NCBI RefSeq assembly: GCF_014656135.1
Contig: NZ_BNBV01000014.1
Location: 62,001-126,000, forward strand
Direction: 5' to 3'
Source of the DNA: Streptomyces thermodiastaticus
GTDB lineage: Bacteria; Actinomycetota; Actinomycetes; Streptomycetales; Streptomycetaceae
DNA: 64,000 bases
The notes beneath the pieces are model-generated. The model ran no database searches. It was not told the DNA's origin and saw nothing but the letters and a program-made list of their open reading frames with translations. Made by a program: the position numbers and the translations under genes. Below, piece after piece: positions 1 to 9,029 of this stretch; the first letter of the stretch is position 1, and the number at the start of each line of letters is the position of its first letter.

Positions 1-247
1 AGGAGAACGTCGAGTAGGTCGTCAGCGCCCCGCACAGCCCGGTGCCGATCAGCAGCTGCACCTGCGGCGAGGCGACCCCGGCCGCCACGGCGCCCGTCAG
101 CAGGCCCAGAACGAGGCTGCCTGCCACGTTCACCGTGAAAGTGCCCCACGGGAAGACGGTGTCGTGCCGCCTCTGCACCGCCCGGTCGGTCAGGTACCGC
201 AGGGGCGCGCCGGCCATGGCACCGACGATCACGAGCACCCAGGTCAC
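1..247 (-). CDS. crcB: CrcB/FluC fluoride channel subunit (partial, 3' end outside window)
   Basis: The visible 82 N-terminal residues carry CrcB/FluC hallmarks: a first membrane helix ending in [12 protein letters not shown], the [13 protein letters not shown] segment with the conserved Asn, and [15 protein letters not shown], the TTFSTF-type fluoride-path motif. FluC proteins are small four-helix membrane proteins that export fluoride as dimers. The GTG start at 247 overlaps the stop codon of the DUF190 gene (GTGA), so the two are translationally coupled. Another CrcB lies just upstream in the same operon; paired, diverged FluC subunits are common in Gram-positive bacteria. The C-terminus runs off the left edge. 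Identification is secure. Confidence 0.93.
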   Translation of the reverse strand, partial: MTWVLVIVGAMAGAPLRYLTDRAVQRRHDTVFPWGTFTVNVAGSLVLGLLTGAVAAGVASPQVQLLIGTGLCGALTTYSTFS

Positions 248-639
248 GCGTCCTCCTCCCGGTCCGCGCCGGTGGTCTCCCCGCGCGGGCGCAACGGGGG
301 CCGGCTGAGGGCGACCTCGCACTCGTCCAGCACGGCCAGGCCCTGTGTCACCAGCTCGTCCAGCTCGGGCAGGAAGGCCCGCACCTTCTCCTCGGTGTCC
401 ACGATCACGATCGCCACCGGCAGGTCCTCGCTCAGCGACAGAAGTCGCGAGGTGTGGATCAGCGAGGAGGCACCGAACCCCTCCATGCCGTGGAAGACGG
501 ACGCACCGGCGAGCCCGGCCCGGTGCGCGCGGTGCACGATCTCGCTGTACAGGGGCTTGTGCCGCCAGACGTCGTTCTCCCCGACGAAGATCGTCAGGCG
601 CAGGGCGCTGCCCGCCGTTCCGGTCACCGCTGCCTCCAT
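244..639 (-). CDS. DUF190 family protein
   Basis: 131 aa, soluble, no signal peptide. Features of DUF190 (PII/ACT-like small alpha/beta proteins) include [23 protein letters not shown] near the N-terminus, the central [12 protein letters not shown] motif and the [22 protein letters not shown] segment. The ATG at 639 was chosen because it is the first start after the family N-terminus; the gene overlaps the upstream crcB by 16 nt and its stop overlaps the next crcB start. DUF190 genes are often found between crcB genes, which suggests a regulatory or accessory role in fluoride handling. That role is inference from neighbourhood. Confidence 0.88.
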   Translation of the reverse strand: MEAAVTGTAGSALRLTIFVGENDVWRHKPLYSEIVHRAHRAGLAGASVFHGMEGFGASSLIHTSRLLSLSEDLPVAIVIVDTEEKVRAFLPELDELVTQGLAVLDECEVALSRPPLRPRGETTGADREEDA

Positions 640-1106
640 GCCACCAGGCGGCGCGTCACCGTCGCCGCGAGCCGGACCGCCGCCAGCGCCGCGCACGGCG
701 TCAGGGCGAGATACGCGAACCCGGTCCGCGGCCGGCCGCCGTCCAGAAGCGTGTGCGCGTCCACGGCGTAGGTGGAGAACGTCGTGAACCCGCCCAGCAC
801 CCCGGTGCCGAAGAAGGGCCGCAGCAGCGGATGGACCGTACGGACCTCGGTGATCAGCACCATGAACACGCCCATGACCGCGCAGCCGGCCACGTTGACC
901 CACAGCGTCGTCCACGGGAAGGCACCGGCGGCCGTGGGCCACAGCAGCGACGCCCCGTACCGGGCCGAGGCGCCGACGGCGCCGCCGAGCGCCACCGCCG
1001 CGACCGCCGGCGCCTGGTCCCATGGGGGCCGGCGGCGTGCGAGTGTGCGGGGACGGGCGTCCGCGCGGGCGGACGTGCCGGTGGTGCTGGATCGCGGGAC
1101 TGTCAT
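624..1106 (-). CDS. crcB: CrcB/FluC fluoride channel subunit
   Basis: 160 aa from ATG 1106 (beginning MTVPRSS), with a 35-residue basic, Thr-rich N-terminal extension before the first helix. FluC motifs are present: [26 protein letters not shown] and [18 protein letters not shown]. Four hydrophobic segments are visible. It leads the three-gene fluoride cluster crcB-DUF190-crcB. An SD-like AGTAGGAG sits about 12 nt before the ATG, and a perfect hairpin at 1131-1148 lies just upstream of it. An earlier in-frame ATG (1250) would add a low-complexity tail and is less likely. Confidence 0.92.
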   Translation of the reverse strand: MTVPRSSTTGTSARADARPRTLARRRPPWDQAPAVAAVALGGAVGASARYGASLLWPTAAGAFPWTTLWVNVAGCAVMGVFMVLITEVRTVHPLLRPFFGTGVLGGFTTFSTYAVDAHTLLDGGRPRTGFAYLALTPCAALAAVRLAATVTRRLVAWRQR

Positions 1107-1130
1107 GAACGTACGTCTCCTACTCGCCGG

Positions 1131-1148
1131 GGCCCGGCGATCCGGGCC
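1131..1148 (-). promoter_or_regulatory. Leader hairpin before the fluoride-channel operon
   Basis: GGCCCGG and CCGGGCC form a perfect 7-bp stem around a 4-nt loop, placed directly before the ribosome binding site of crcB on the minus strand. Its position fits a leader control element. I cannot match it convincingly to the fluoride riboswitch consensus, so no riboswitch is claimed. Confidence 0.4.
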
Positions 1149-1551
1149 ACACGTCATCGCAAGTAGGGACTGTCGGCGGCACCTGTGCCGCGGTCCGGGT
1201 ACGGCGAGCCCCACCGCCGCGCTGCGGTCGCGACCGCAGCTGCCCACCACCTTATCATTCCTTCCTCACGGTCCTCACCCTGCCCTCGCCGCCCGGTACC
1301 GGGCCCGGCGGCACGGAGGACCGGGGACGGGCCGGTCGCCCGGCCGTGCGCGAGGCGCGCCGGGGAGGTGCCGCACGCCCGGGCGCAGGCAATCCGCGTG
1401 CTCCGGATGCACGCGTCCCGCCGGTGCGGAAGCGTGGCCAGGGGCGGCGGATCGAGGTGCGGTGCGGTGCGCGCGAGGCCGGTCGCCGCCCGGTGACGCG
1501 GTGTCCCCGCCCAGCGGGGGCCGAACTCGGTGGCTTTCTCTGGAGCATCCC
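1149..1551. other. Intergenic region without recognised gene
   Basis: The stretch between the divergent fluoride operon and the DoxX gene is GC-rich on both strands. No reading frame here resembles a protein family. It should contain the two divergent promoters, but I see no clear -35/-10 pair. Confidence 0.5.
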
Positions 1552-2109
1552 ATGATCGTCAAGCGCAACATCCTCCGGCCGCCGGTGTCCGCGGAACCGG
1601 TGGCGCATCCCGGCGCGACGGCCGGGTCGTCGGCCGCCGCGTGGGGACTTCTGCTCATCAGGCTGACGTTCGGCCTGCTGATGGCCGGCCACGGGGCGCA
1701 GAAGGTGTTCGGTCTCTTCGGCGGCGGTGGCCTGGCGGCGACCGGCCGAGGGTTCGAGGCTCTCGGCTATCGCCCGGGAGAGGTCTTCGCCGTGATCGCC
1801 GGTCTGTCCGAGATGCTCGGCGGCCTCGGTCTGGCGCTGGGGTTCCTCACGCCGCTGGCGGCCGCCGCGGTGATCGGCGTCATGATCAACGCCATGGTGA
1901 CGGTGACCGCGCCCCGCGGTCTGTGGGTGACGGACAACGGTGCGGAATACAACATCTGCATCGCGGTCGTCGCCCTGGCGCTCGCCGCCATCGGTCCCGG
2001 CCGGCTCGCCGTCGACCGGTTCTTCCGGTGGCGCGACGGCGGCTGGACCGCGACCGCCGTCGCGCTGGGCCTGGGAGGTGCCGGCGCCGCCCTCAGCCTG
2101 GGCCTGTGA
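1552..2109 (+). CDS. DoxX family membrane protein
   Basis: 185 aa with four predicted membrane helices. The DoxX signature is clear: LLIRLTFGLLMAGHGAQKVFG, followed by GFEALGYRPGEVFAVIAGLSEMLGG and ALGFLTPLAAAAVIGVMINAM. DoxX/DoxD-type proteins are small integral membrane proteins linked to redox or detoxification functions; the substrate here is unknown. The ATG at 1552 is preceded by TGGAG and starts just before the family's conserved region. The gene appears monocistronic; 306 nt separate it from the next gene. Confidence 0.9.
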   Translation: MIVKRNILRPPVSAEPVAHPGATAGSSAAAWGLLLIRLTFGLLMAGHGAQKVFGLFGGGGLAATGRGFEALGYRPGEVFAVIAGLSEMLGGLGLALGFLTPLAAAAVIGVMINAMVTVTAPRGLWVTDNGAEYNICIAVVALALAAIGPGRLAVDRFFRWRDGGWTATAVALGLGGAGAALSLGL

Positions 2110-2198
2110 GCCGCGGCGACCGCCACGGCGCCGGGACAGGCGACCGTTCGAGCGGGTGCGGCGGAGGGCCGGCGGCCACGGGTCCGGCACCGCCTTCA

Positions 2199-2215
2199 GT
2201 GAAGATCGACTTCAC
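2199..2215. promoter_or_regulatory. Dyad-symmetric operator candidate before monooxygenase gene
   Basis: GTGAAG-ATCGA-CTTCAC is a perfect 6-bp inverted repeat with a 5-nt centre, about 200 nt upstream of the ABM gene. It is the only distinctive structure in the 306-nt gap (2110-2415). No cognate regulator is adjacent. Confidence 0.4.
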
Positions 2216-2415
2216 GGGTACTCTCGTGAGCAGCCGCATCATCCTGTGCGGGCCAGGGGGTGCCCGCCGCCCGGAAGCTGGTGCGGCCGCACCCGACCGC
2301 GTACCCGCTCGGCCGGGGCCGGGGCGGCCGGCCTGGACGCCGGTCGGGTCCGCGGACCCATGGTCACCGTGGCCCGCAGCCGGGCCCGGTCCGGCCGGCA
2401 CGGAAGGAGAGTCCC

Positions 2416-2745
2416 TTGATTTTCATCACGGCGAAGTTCCAGGTGCTTCCGGAGCACGCGGACCAGTGGCCGCAGATCACCGAGGAGTTCACCCGCGCCA
2501 CCCGGTCGGAACCCGGATGCCTCTGGTTCGACTGGTCCCGCAGCCTGGACGACCCCTCGGAGTATGTGCTCGTCGAGGCGTTCCGTGACGACGAGGCGGG
2601 CGCCGCGCACGTGCAGTCCGACCACTTCCGGGCGGCGCAGGAGAAGCTGCCGCGCTACCTGGCCGCCACGCCGAAGATCGTGAACACGACGATCGACCAG
2701 GACGACTGGTCGGAGCTGGGCGAGATGGCCGTCAAGCAGCAGTAG
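2416..2745 (+). CDS. Putative quinol monooxygenase / ABM domain protein
   Basis: 109 aa, a single ABM (antibiotic biosynthesis monooxygenase) ferredoxin-like domain. FITAKFQVLPEHADQWPQ begins the first strand, EPGCLWFDWSRSLDDPSEYVLVEAF is the typical centre, and HVQSDHFRAAQEKLPRYLA the second half. Such proteins act as dimers on quinols or polyketide-like aromatics; which substrate is unknown here. The TTG at 2416 is chosen because GGAAGGAG lies 6 nt before it and the domain starts immediately after it. No operon partner is apparent. Confidence 0.85.
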   Translation: MIFITAKFQVLPEHADQWPQITEEFTRATRSEPGCLWFDWSRSLDDPSEYVLVEAFRDDEAGAAHVQSDHFRAAQEKLPRYLAATPKIVNTTIDQDDWSELGEMAVKQQ

Positions 2746-3017
2746 ACGTCGCGCCGCCGCCCCGGCGGCGTCGGCGTCCCTCGGCCCCCGGCCCGTGCAC
2801 CGGACCGGGGGCCGACGGCATACCGGGCCAGGCCCGGTCCCGCGGGGTTGGTGGACGCCTGCCGCTGTGCCACGGCCTCGGCCGCCACCGCCCCGACCAC
2901 CACCGCCCCGACCGCCCGGCCCTTACCGCCACCGCACCGCCCGCCACTCGGCTGAACGCCTGCTTCCGCGACTCTTGACATCGTTCCCGGCGCGGGAGAG
3001 CATCCTCGCGTTCCGTT

Positions 3018-3029
3018 GACAACGTTGTC
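3018..3029. promoter_or_regulatory. LacI-family-type operator upstream of GH92 gene
   Basis: GACAACGTTGTC is a perfect 12-bp palindrome about 80 nt before the mannosidase start. It has the CG-centred form typical of LacI-family operators controlling glycoside hydrolase genes in actinobacteria. TTGACA overlaps its left half and TACAGT (3030-3035) follows directly, so a bound repressor would block the promoter. The rest of the gap from 2746 to 3017 holds a proline/arginine-coding low-complexity tract and no gene. Confidence 0.6.
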
Positions 3030-3108
3030 TACAGTCCGTGCGGGAGCGCCAACACGCCGTCGGGTGGCGTGCTCTGACCTTCTGTCGGACGTGAAGGGCA
3101 GGAGCGCG

Positions 3109-6100
3109 GTGTCAGGTCCATCGATATTCCACACGCAGGCGAAGGGCGGACCGCGTCACAGACGGCGCGTGCTCGGTGTCGTCGCCGCGGGTGCGCTGGC
3201 GGTCGCGGCGACGGCCGTGACCGTCACCCCCGCCTCGGCCGCGGCGGCGGGCCACGGCGCGGTCAAGGACCCGGCCGCCTATGTCGACCCGTTGATCGGC
3301 TCGTCCAACGCGGGCAACACCTACCCGGGCGCCGTGCGGCCGTTCGGCATGCTGGCCTGGAGCCCGCAGAACACCCGCGGCAACCAGGTCTCCACGCCCG
3401 CTCCGGGCGGGTACCAGTACGACGCCACGAAGATCCGTGGCTTCAGCCTCACCCATCTCAGCGGCGTCGGCTGCTCGGGCGCCAACGGCGACGTCCCGAT
3501 CATGCCGATCGTGGGCGACGTCGACTCCTCGCCCACCGCCGACACCACCGACTCCCGCTACGCCAGCACCTTCTCTCACGACAACGAGACCGCGGCGGCT
3601 GGCTACTACACGGTGCGTCTGGACAGCGGCGCCTCCGTCGAGCTGACGACGACCGAGCGCACCGGCTCGGGGCGGTTCGGCTTCCCGGCGGACAAGCCGG
3701 CGAGCATGCTGTTCCGCACCTCCAACTCCGAGACCGGCTCCACCGACGCCGAGGTGACGGTGGACGCCGCCAGGCGGACGGTGACCGGGTCGGTCAGCGC
3801 GGGCAACTTCTGCGGACCGCAGAGCGCCAACAACCGCAAGGACCTGTACACGCTGTACTTCACGGCGCACTTCGACACGCCGTTCGCGAAGGTCGGCACC
3901 TGGACCGACGGCACCCTGCATCCCGGCGCCACCACCGCCTCGGGCGGCACGGGCTTCAGCTCCTCCGGCAACGCACAGGCCGGCAAGGGCTCGGGGGCGT
4001 ACGTCACCTTCCCGTCGGGCACCACCAAGGTGCAGGCGAAGGTGGCGATCTCCTACGTCAGCCCGCAGAACGCGGAGGCCAACCTGCGTGCGGAGAACCC
4101 GCCGGGCAAGACCTTCGACGCGGTGCGGTCCGCGTCGTACGCCGCCTGGAAGCGCGCGCTGAGCGCGATCGAGGTGAGCGGCGGCACCGACGCCCAGCGC
4201 ACCACGTTCTACACGGCGCTGTACCACTCGATGCTGGAGCCGACCCTCACCAGCGACGTCGACGGACGCTACCCGGGCGCCGACCGCAAGCCGCACCGGC
4301 TCGCCAAGGGCCAGAAGGCGCAGTACGGCACCTTCTCCGGCTGGGACCAGTACCGCGCCCAGGTGCAGCTGATGACGCTGCTGAACCCGAGGGCGGGCAG
4401 CGACTACGCGCAGTCCCTGTTCAACTATGCGCAGCAGCGCGACGGCGAGTGGGACCGCTGGCTGCTGGAGAACGGCAAGACCAGCGTGATGTCCGGTGAC
4501 CCGTCGGATCCGGCGCTGGCGAGCATCTACGCCTTCGGCGGCCGTGACTTCGACGTCAAGGGTGCGCTGAAGTCGCTGGTGACGGCCGCGACCGTGCCGA
4601 CGGAGAACGATCTGAGCAGCGCCGGCTGCAACGTGGAGTGTGTGGGCCAGCGCCCGGCTTTGGACCAGTATCTGACGCTGGGTTACGTGCCGGCCGACGG
4701 CTGCCACTGCTGGGGCGGTGCCGCCGAGACGCTGGAGGACGCTGTCGCCGACTTCGGCATCGCCTCGCTCGCCGAGCAGACCGGCGACCACGCCACGGCG
4801 AAGACGTTCCTCGCACGCAGCGGCGCCTGGACCAAGGTCTTCGACCCGAACGCCACACCGCAGGGCGGCTACATCCGCGACCGCAGGTCCGACGGGACCT
4901 GGGCGGGCACGTTCACCCCGGACACCGGCAGCGGATTCGTGGAGGGCACCAGCGCCCGGTACACCTGGATGGTGTACTCCGACGTGACCGGTCTGGCCCG
5001 GGCGATGGGCGGTGACGACGCGGCCGTGTCCCGTCTGGACGCCTTCTTCCGCACCCCGGACGGCGCCTTCGACTTCTCGGCGAAGGACGGCACCCGCTAC
5101 GACCCGACGAACGAGCCCGACATCCACGTCCCGTACCTGTACGACTACCTGGGCGCGCCGTACAGGACGCAGGAGACGGTCCGGGCCGAGATGGACCAGC
5201 TGTGGACGGCCGGCCCGGGCGGCATCCCCGGCAACGACGACGCGGGCACGATGTCGTCCTGGTACGTCTTCTCGGCGCTGGGCATGTACCCGGTGGTGCC
5301 CGGCCGGGCCGACATGGCGCTGACGGCGCCGCTGTTCCCGCACGCCGTGATCCACGCCGGCAACCACCGGACGATCACCATCGACGCGCCTGCGGCGTCC
5401 GCGGACAACATCTACATCCACGGTCTGAAGGTCGACGGCCGCCCCTCGGGCAAGCCGTGGGTGCCCGCGTCGTTCGTCACCCGCGGCGGCACCCTGCAGT
5501 ACACGCTCGGCTCGCGGCCCGACACCTCCTGGGGCAGCGCGAAGGCCGACCGGCCGCCGTCGTTCCCGAGCGGCACCGCGACGTACTTCACCGGGATCAC
5601 CCCCTCGTCGCTGAAGACGGAGCCCGGCGGTGACGCGGCCGCCGCGACCGTCAAGGTGCAGACGCTGCAGGACCAGGCCACCGAGGTGCACTGGCGAGCC
5701 GCCGCACCGGAGGGCATCACGGTGACACCGTCCGAAGGGGACATCACCGTGCCCGCCGGCGGGACCGCCGAGGCACACCTCACCGTCTCGGCGGCGGCCG
5801 GGACGGACGAGGGCTTCTACACGATCCCGGTGACGCTGACCACGTCGTCCGGCACCCAGCTGCCGAAGACGTCCGCGTCGGTGACGGTCGCCGAGAAGAA
5901 CAGCATGCTGTGGAACGCCAACAACAACGGCATCTCGGCGGACGACTCCGACCCGCGGGCCAACTTCGACGGCGAGGGCTGGAGTTACTCGGCCGCCGCG
6001 CTCGCCGCGGCCGGTGTGGAGCCGGGCGGCACCGTCTCCGCGGGCGGGTTCGACTTCACCTGGCCGGAGGCCGCCGCCGGTGAACCCGACAACATCGAGG

Positions 6101-6477
6101 TCGTCGGGGGCGGTCAGGTGCTGGCCGTGCGGCCCGTCGCCGGGGCGACGAAGCTGAGTTTCCTGGGCAGCGCCGCTGAGGGTGCGGCGAGCGGGACGGT
6201 GACGCTCACCTACACCGACGGCACCACCCAGCAGGCCACCCTCGGCTTCAGCGACTGGACGCTGGGCGGCGGCACGCAGCAGCCGTCGTTCGGCAACATC
6301 GTCGCGGTCCACACCGAGTACCGGGACATCCAGGGAGGCGGCAAGGACCCTGTGGGCACCGAGGTGTTCGCCAGCGCGCCGATCACGCTGCATGCGGGCA
6401 AGCAGCTCGCGAGTGTGACGCTGCCCGCCTCGACGGACGGCGGCATCCTGCACGTCTTCGCGGTGGCGACCGCCTGA
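3109..6477 (+). CDS. Secreted GH92 alpha-1,2-mannosidase
   Basis: 1122 aa from GTG 3109, which has AGGAG 4 nt upstream. A signal peptide with RHRRR followed by an Ala/Val-rich core ends near PASAAAA. The GH92 N-terminal domain begins YVDPLIGSSNAGNTYPGAVRPFG. The catalytic domain contains GWDQYRAQ, HVPYLYDYLGAPY and GNDDAGTMSSWYVFSALG, which are GH92 signatures. An NPCBM-associated (NEW3-like) beta-sandwich follows at about 850-945, and a C-terminal beta-rich module begins MLWNANNNGISADDSDPRANFDG. It likely removes alpha-mannose from fungal or yeast glycans outside the cell. The LacI-type palindrome upstream suggests sugar-responsive control. An in-frame ATG at 3016 would place the operator inside the gene and is rejected. 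Confidence 0.93.
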   Translation: MSGPSIFHTQAKGGPRHRRRVLGVVAAGALAVAATAVTVTPASAAAAGHGAVKDPAAYVDPLIGSSNAGNTYPGAVRPFGMLAWSPQNTRGNQVSTPAPGGYQYDATKIRGFSLTHLSGVGCSGANGDVPIMPIVGDVDSSPTADTTDSRYASTFSHDNETAAAGYYTVRLDSGASVELTTTERTGSGRFGFPADKPASMLFRTSNSETGSTDAEVTVDAARRTVTGSVSAGNFCGPQSANNRKDLYTLYFTAHFDTPFAKVGTWTDGTLHPGATTASGGTGFSSSGNAQAGKGSGAYVTFPSGTTKVQAKVAISYVSPQNAEANLRAENPPGKTFDAVRSASYAAWKRALSAIEVSGGTDAQRTTFYTALYHSMLEPTLTSDVDGRYPGADRKPHRLAKGQKAQYGTFSGWDQYRAQVQLMTLLNPRAGSDYAQSLFNYAQQRDGEWDRWLLENGKTSVMSGDPSDPALASIYAFGGRDFDVKGALKSLVTAATVPTENDLSSAGCNVECVGQRPALDQYLTLGYVPADGCHCWGGAAETLEDAVADFGIASLAEQTGDHATAKTFLARSGAWTKVFDPNATPQGGYIRDRRSDGTWAGTFTPDTGSGFVEGTSARYTWMVYSDVTGLARAMGGDDAAVSRLDAFFRTPDGAFDFSAKDGTRYDPTNEPDIHVPYLYDYLGAPYRTQETVRAEMDQLWTAGPGGIPGNDDAGTMSSWYVFSALGMYPVVPGRADMALTAPLFPHAVIHAGNHRTITIDAPAASADNIYIHGLKVDGRPSGKPWVPASFVTRGGTLQYTLGSRPDTSWGSAKADRPPSFPSGTATYFTGITPSSLKTEPGGDAAAATVKVQTLQDQATEVHWRAAAPEGITVTPSEGDITVPAGGTAEAHLTVSAAAGTDEGFYTIPVTLTTSSGTQLPKTSASVTVAEKNSMLWNANNNGISADDSDPRANFDGEGWSYSAAALAAAGVEPGGTVSAGGFDFTWPEAAAGEPDNIEVVGGGQVLAVRPVAGATKLSFLGSAAEGAASGTVTLTYTDGTTQQATLGFSDWTLGGGTQQPSFGNIVAVHTEYRDIQGGGKDPVGTEVFASAPITLHAGKQLASVTLPASTDGGILHVFAVATA

Positions 6478-6520
6478 CGCGCAGCACCGCGGACGGCGAC
6501 GTGTCCGCCGTCCGGCCGTG

Positions 6521-6556
6521 CCACGGGGCCGGTCCCCAGCGGGGCCGGCCCCGTGG
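6521..6556 (+). terminator. Hairpin terminator after GH92 gene
   Basis: A perfect 12-bp stem (CCACGGGGCCGG with CCGGCCCCGTGG) surrounds a 12-nt loop, 44 nt after the mannosidase stop. No U-tract follows, as is usual for Streptomyces terminators. Confidence 0.7.
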
Positions 6557-6678
6557 CGTGCGGGCTGCGGCGGCGACGTGCCCCGGTGCGCGGGCCGTCG
6601 GCGGACGTCACCGATCGAGTACGGGAGTTGGCTGTTTCCGATCATGAAAGAGCGCCGCGCGTGTGTGATGCTTCCGCC

Positions 6679-7485
6679 ATGATGCACTCCGACGAAACCT
6701 GGCGCGCGCGACTGCAGTCCGACCGGCCCCACTCGGCGCGGGTGTGGAACTACCTGCTGGGCGGCAAGGACCACTATCCGGTGGACAGCGCGGCCGGCGA
6801 GATGATCCTTCGGAACTTCCCGCAGATCGCCGCGATCGCCCGCCAGCAGCGGGCCTTCCTCAAGCGGGCGGTGCGGTTCCTGACCGCCGAGGCGGGCATC
6901 CGCCAGTTCCTGGACATCGGCACCGGGCTGCCCACGGCGGACAACACCCATGAGGTCGCCCAGAGCATCGCACCGGAGTCCCGCGTCGTCTACGTCGACA
7001 ACGACCCGATCGTGCTGGTCCACGCCGAGGCGCTGCTGCGCAGCACGCCCGAGGGGGCGTGTGCGTACATCGACGCGGACGCCCGCGACACCGGCCACAT
7101 CCTCGCCCGCGCCGCGGACACCCTCGACTTCTCCCGGCCCATAGGGCTCATCATGCTGGGCATCATGGGGCAGCTGCCGGACAGCGACGACCCGGCGGGC
7201 GTGGTGAAGCGGTTCGTCGACGCGCTGCCGCCGGGCAGCTACGTGGCGCTCAGCGACGGCACCGACACCAGCGAGGGCCTCAAGAACGCGATCGCCGCCT
7301 ACAACAGCCGGTCCGCGAACTCCTACCATCTGCGGCCGCCGGAGCAGATCGGGTCCTTCCTCGACGGTCTGCGCCTGGTCGAGCCGGGTCTGGTCAGGAC
7401 CGCGCAGTGGCGTCCGGACGAGGAGGCCTCCCGGATCGCCCCGGAGGAGGACCACGCGGTCGCCGCCGTCGCCGTCAACGAGTAG
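6679..7485 (+). CDS. SAM-dependent methyltransferase, DUF574/SAV2177 family
   Basis: 268 aa. The family signature RVWNYLLGGKDHYPVDSAAG is near the N-terminus, followed by a class I SAM-binding core with FLDIGTGLPTADNTHEVAQ and the acidic YVDNDPIVLVHAEALL strand. The C-terminal EPGLVRTAQWRPD block is also typical. DUF574 proteins form a large actinobacterial group with unknown substrates. Two adjacent ATGs (6679, 6682) are possible; the first gives the usual N-terminus. Monocistronic by spacing. Confidence 0.92.
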   Translation: MMHSDETWRARLQSDRPHSARVWNYLLGGKDHYPVDSAAGEMILRNFPQIAAIARQQRAFLKRAVRFLTAEAGIRQFLDIGTGLPTADNTHEVAQSIAPESRVVYVDNDPIVLVHAEALLRSTPEGACAYIDADARDTGHILARAADTLDFSRPIGLIMLGIMGQLPDSDDPAGVVKRFVDALPPGSYVALSDGTDTSEGLKNAIAAYNSRSANSYHLRPPEQIGSFLDGLRLVEPGLVRTAQWRPDEEASRIAPEEDHAVAAVAVNE

Positions 7486-7644
7486 CCATTGTCGAGGAGT
7501 TGACGGGGGGCGGCTTTCCGTGTCCGCCGTTCGCCCGGGCGCACCGCGGGCCGCTGGGCCGCATGGCCGGAAGCGGACCCTGGCGGTCCGGCGGTGCGCC
7601 GGGAGAATGGGCGGGTCGGCTCGACGGTGAGCGGAGGTGGCTGC

Positions 7645-8868
7645 ATGGCGACGGTGGTGCTGGTCGGCACGCTGGACACCAAGGGCGCCGAGTACGCGTG
7701 GCTCGCGCAGCGTTTGCGGGGACACCGGGTGGACGTGGTGACCGTCGACGTCGGTCCGCTGTCGGACGCCGCCGCGGACGTCACCGCGGCCGAGGTGGCG
7801 CGGGCGGCCGGCGCCGATCCCGCGGCCCTGCGGTCGGCGGGCGACCGCGGGGCGGCGATGGCGGCGATGGCGGCGGGCGCGGCGCGGGTCGTGGCGGACC
7901 TGCATGCCGCCGGGCGGCTCGACGGGGTGCTCGCGGTGGGCGGGTCCGGCGGCACGTCGGTGGCCGCCCGCGCGGTGCAGGAGCTGCCGGTCGGCGTACC
8001 GAAACTGCTGGTGTCCACGATGGCCTCGGGCGACGTCGCCCCGTACGTGGGCGCGGTGGACGTCACGCTGATGTACGCGGTGGTGGACGTGGCCGGGATC
8101 AACTCCGTCTCCGCGCAGGTGCTCGGCAACGCGGCCGCGGCGATCGCCGCGATGGCACGGGAGTACGCGGCCCGCCGCACGGCTCCCGCCGCCGGGCACC
8201 GTCCGCTGGTGGGGCTGACGATGTTCGGTCTGACCACGCCCGCGGTGGACGAGGCCCGCGCGGAGCTGGAGCGGCTCGGCTACGAGCCGCTGGTGTTCCA
8301 CGCCACCGGCGCCGGCGGCCGCACCCTGGAGAAACTGGCCGGTGACGGGCGTTTCGCGGGGGTGCTGGACCTGACGACGACGGAGCTGGCCGACGATCTG
8401 GTCGGCGGTGTGCTCAGCGCAGGACCGGACCGTCTCACGGCGGCGGGCGCGCGCGGTGTCCCCCAGGTCGTCTCGCTGGGCGCGCTGGACATGGTGAATT
8501 TCGGGCCGCGCGAGACGGTGCCGGCGGCGTTCGACGGCCGCAGGTTCGTGGTCCACAACCCGGCCGTGACCCTGATGCGCACCACGCCCGCGGAAGCGGC
8601 GGAGCTGGGACGCCGGATCGGCGCCCGGCTGGCCGCCGCCCGCGGGCCGGTCACGGTGTTCGTGCCGCTGCGCGGGCTGAGCGGGATCGACCGGGACGGC
8701 GGACCGTTCCGGGACGACAAAGCCGATGCGGCGCTGTTCGCCGCGCTGCGCGCGGAGCTGGCCGGGTCGGCGGTGGAGCTGGTGGAGGTCGACGCGCACA
8801 TCAACGACCCGGGGTTCGGGCGGCGGGCCGCGCACCGGCTGCACGAGCTGATCGGCGCGGCGCGGTGA
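7645..8868 (+). CDS. Tm-1-like ATP-binding protein (UPF0261)
   Basis: 407 aa. Begins TVVLVGTLDTKGAEYAWLAQRLR, the nucleotide-binding start of UPF0261/Tm-1-like proteins. GGSGGTSVAARAVQELPVG, MASGDVAPYVGAVDVTLMY and VNFGPRETVPAAF are further family blocks. The ATG at 7645 has GGAGG 7 nt upstream and begins exactly at the family N-terminus. The tomato antiviral protein Tm-1 has this domain as its N-terminal half. The bacterial function is unknown. The next gene (161 nt away, same strand) encodes a protein like the other half of Tm-1, so the two products probably act together. Confidence 0.88.
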   Translation: MATVVLVGTLDTKGAEYAWLAQRLRGHRVDVVTVDVGPLSDAAADVTAAEVARAAGADPAALRSAGDRGAAMAAMAAGAARVVADLHAAGRLDGVLAVGGSGGTSVAARAVQELPVGVPKLLVSTMASGDVAPYVGAVDVTLMYAVVDVAGINSVSAQVLGNAAAAIAAMAREYAARRTAPAAGHRPLVGLTMFGLTTPAVDEARAELERLGYEPLVFHATGAGGRTLEKLAGDGRFAGVLDLTTTELADDLVGGVLSAGPDRLTAAGARGVPQVVSLGALDMVNFGPRETVPAAFDGRRFVVHNPAVTLMRTTPAEAAELGRRIGARLAAARGPVTVFVPLRGLSGIDRDGGPFRDDKADAALFAALRAELAGSAVELVEVDAHINDPGFGRRAAHRLHELIGAAR

Positions 8869-9029
8869 CCCGGCACCGGTGCGGTGGACCCCGGTCGCCG
8901 TTCGCGGCGGCACAACGGCAGCCGCGTGTCGGGCGTGCCCGGGGCGCACCGGTACCACGACCATCCGGAACGACCACATGACGTGATCGGTTGCCTGTGA
9001 CACGTAAGGCAGAAAGGCAGGACGACAGC

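Noticed and set aside
1107-1200. Fluoride riboswitch upstream of crcB
   Set aside because: A hairpin is present, but I could not align the sequence with the conserved pseudoknot elements of the riboswitch.
3112-9003. Very long open frame on the minus strand across the GH92, methyltransferase and Tm-1-like genes
   Set aside because: It is the high-GC antisense shadow of three well-supported plus-strand genes; its translation is Arg/Gly/Val-rich with no domain.
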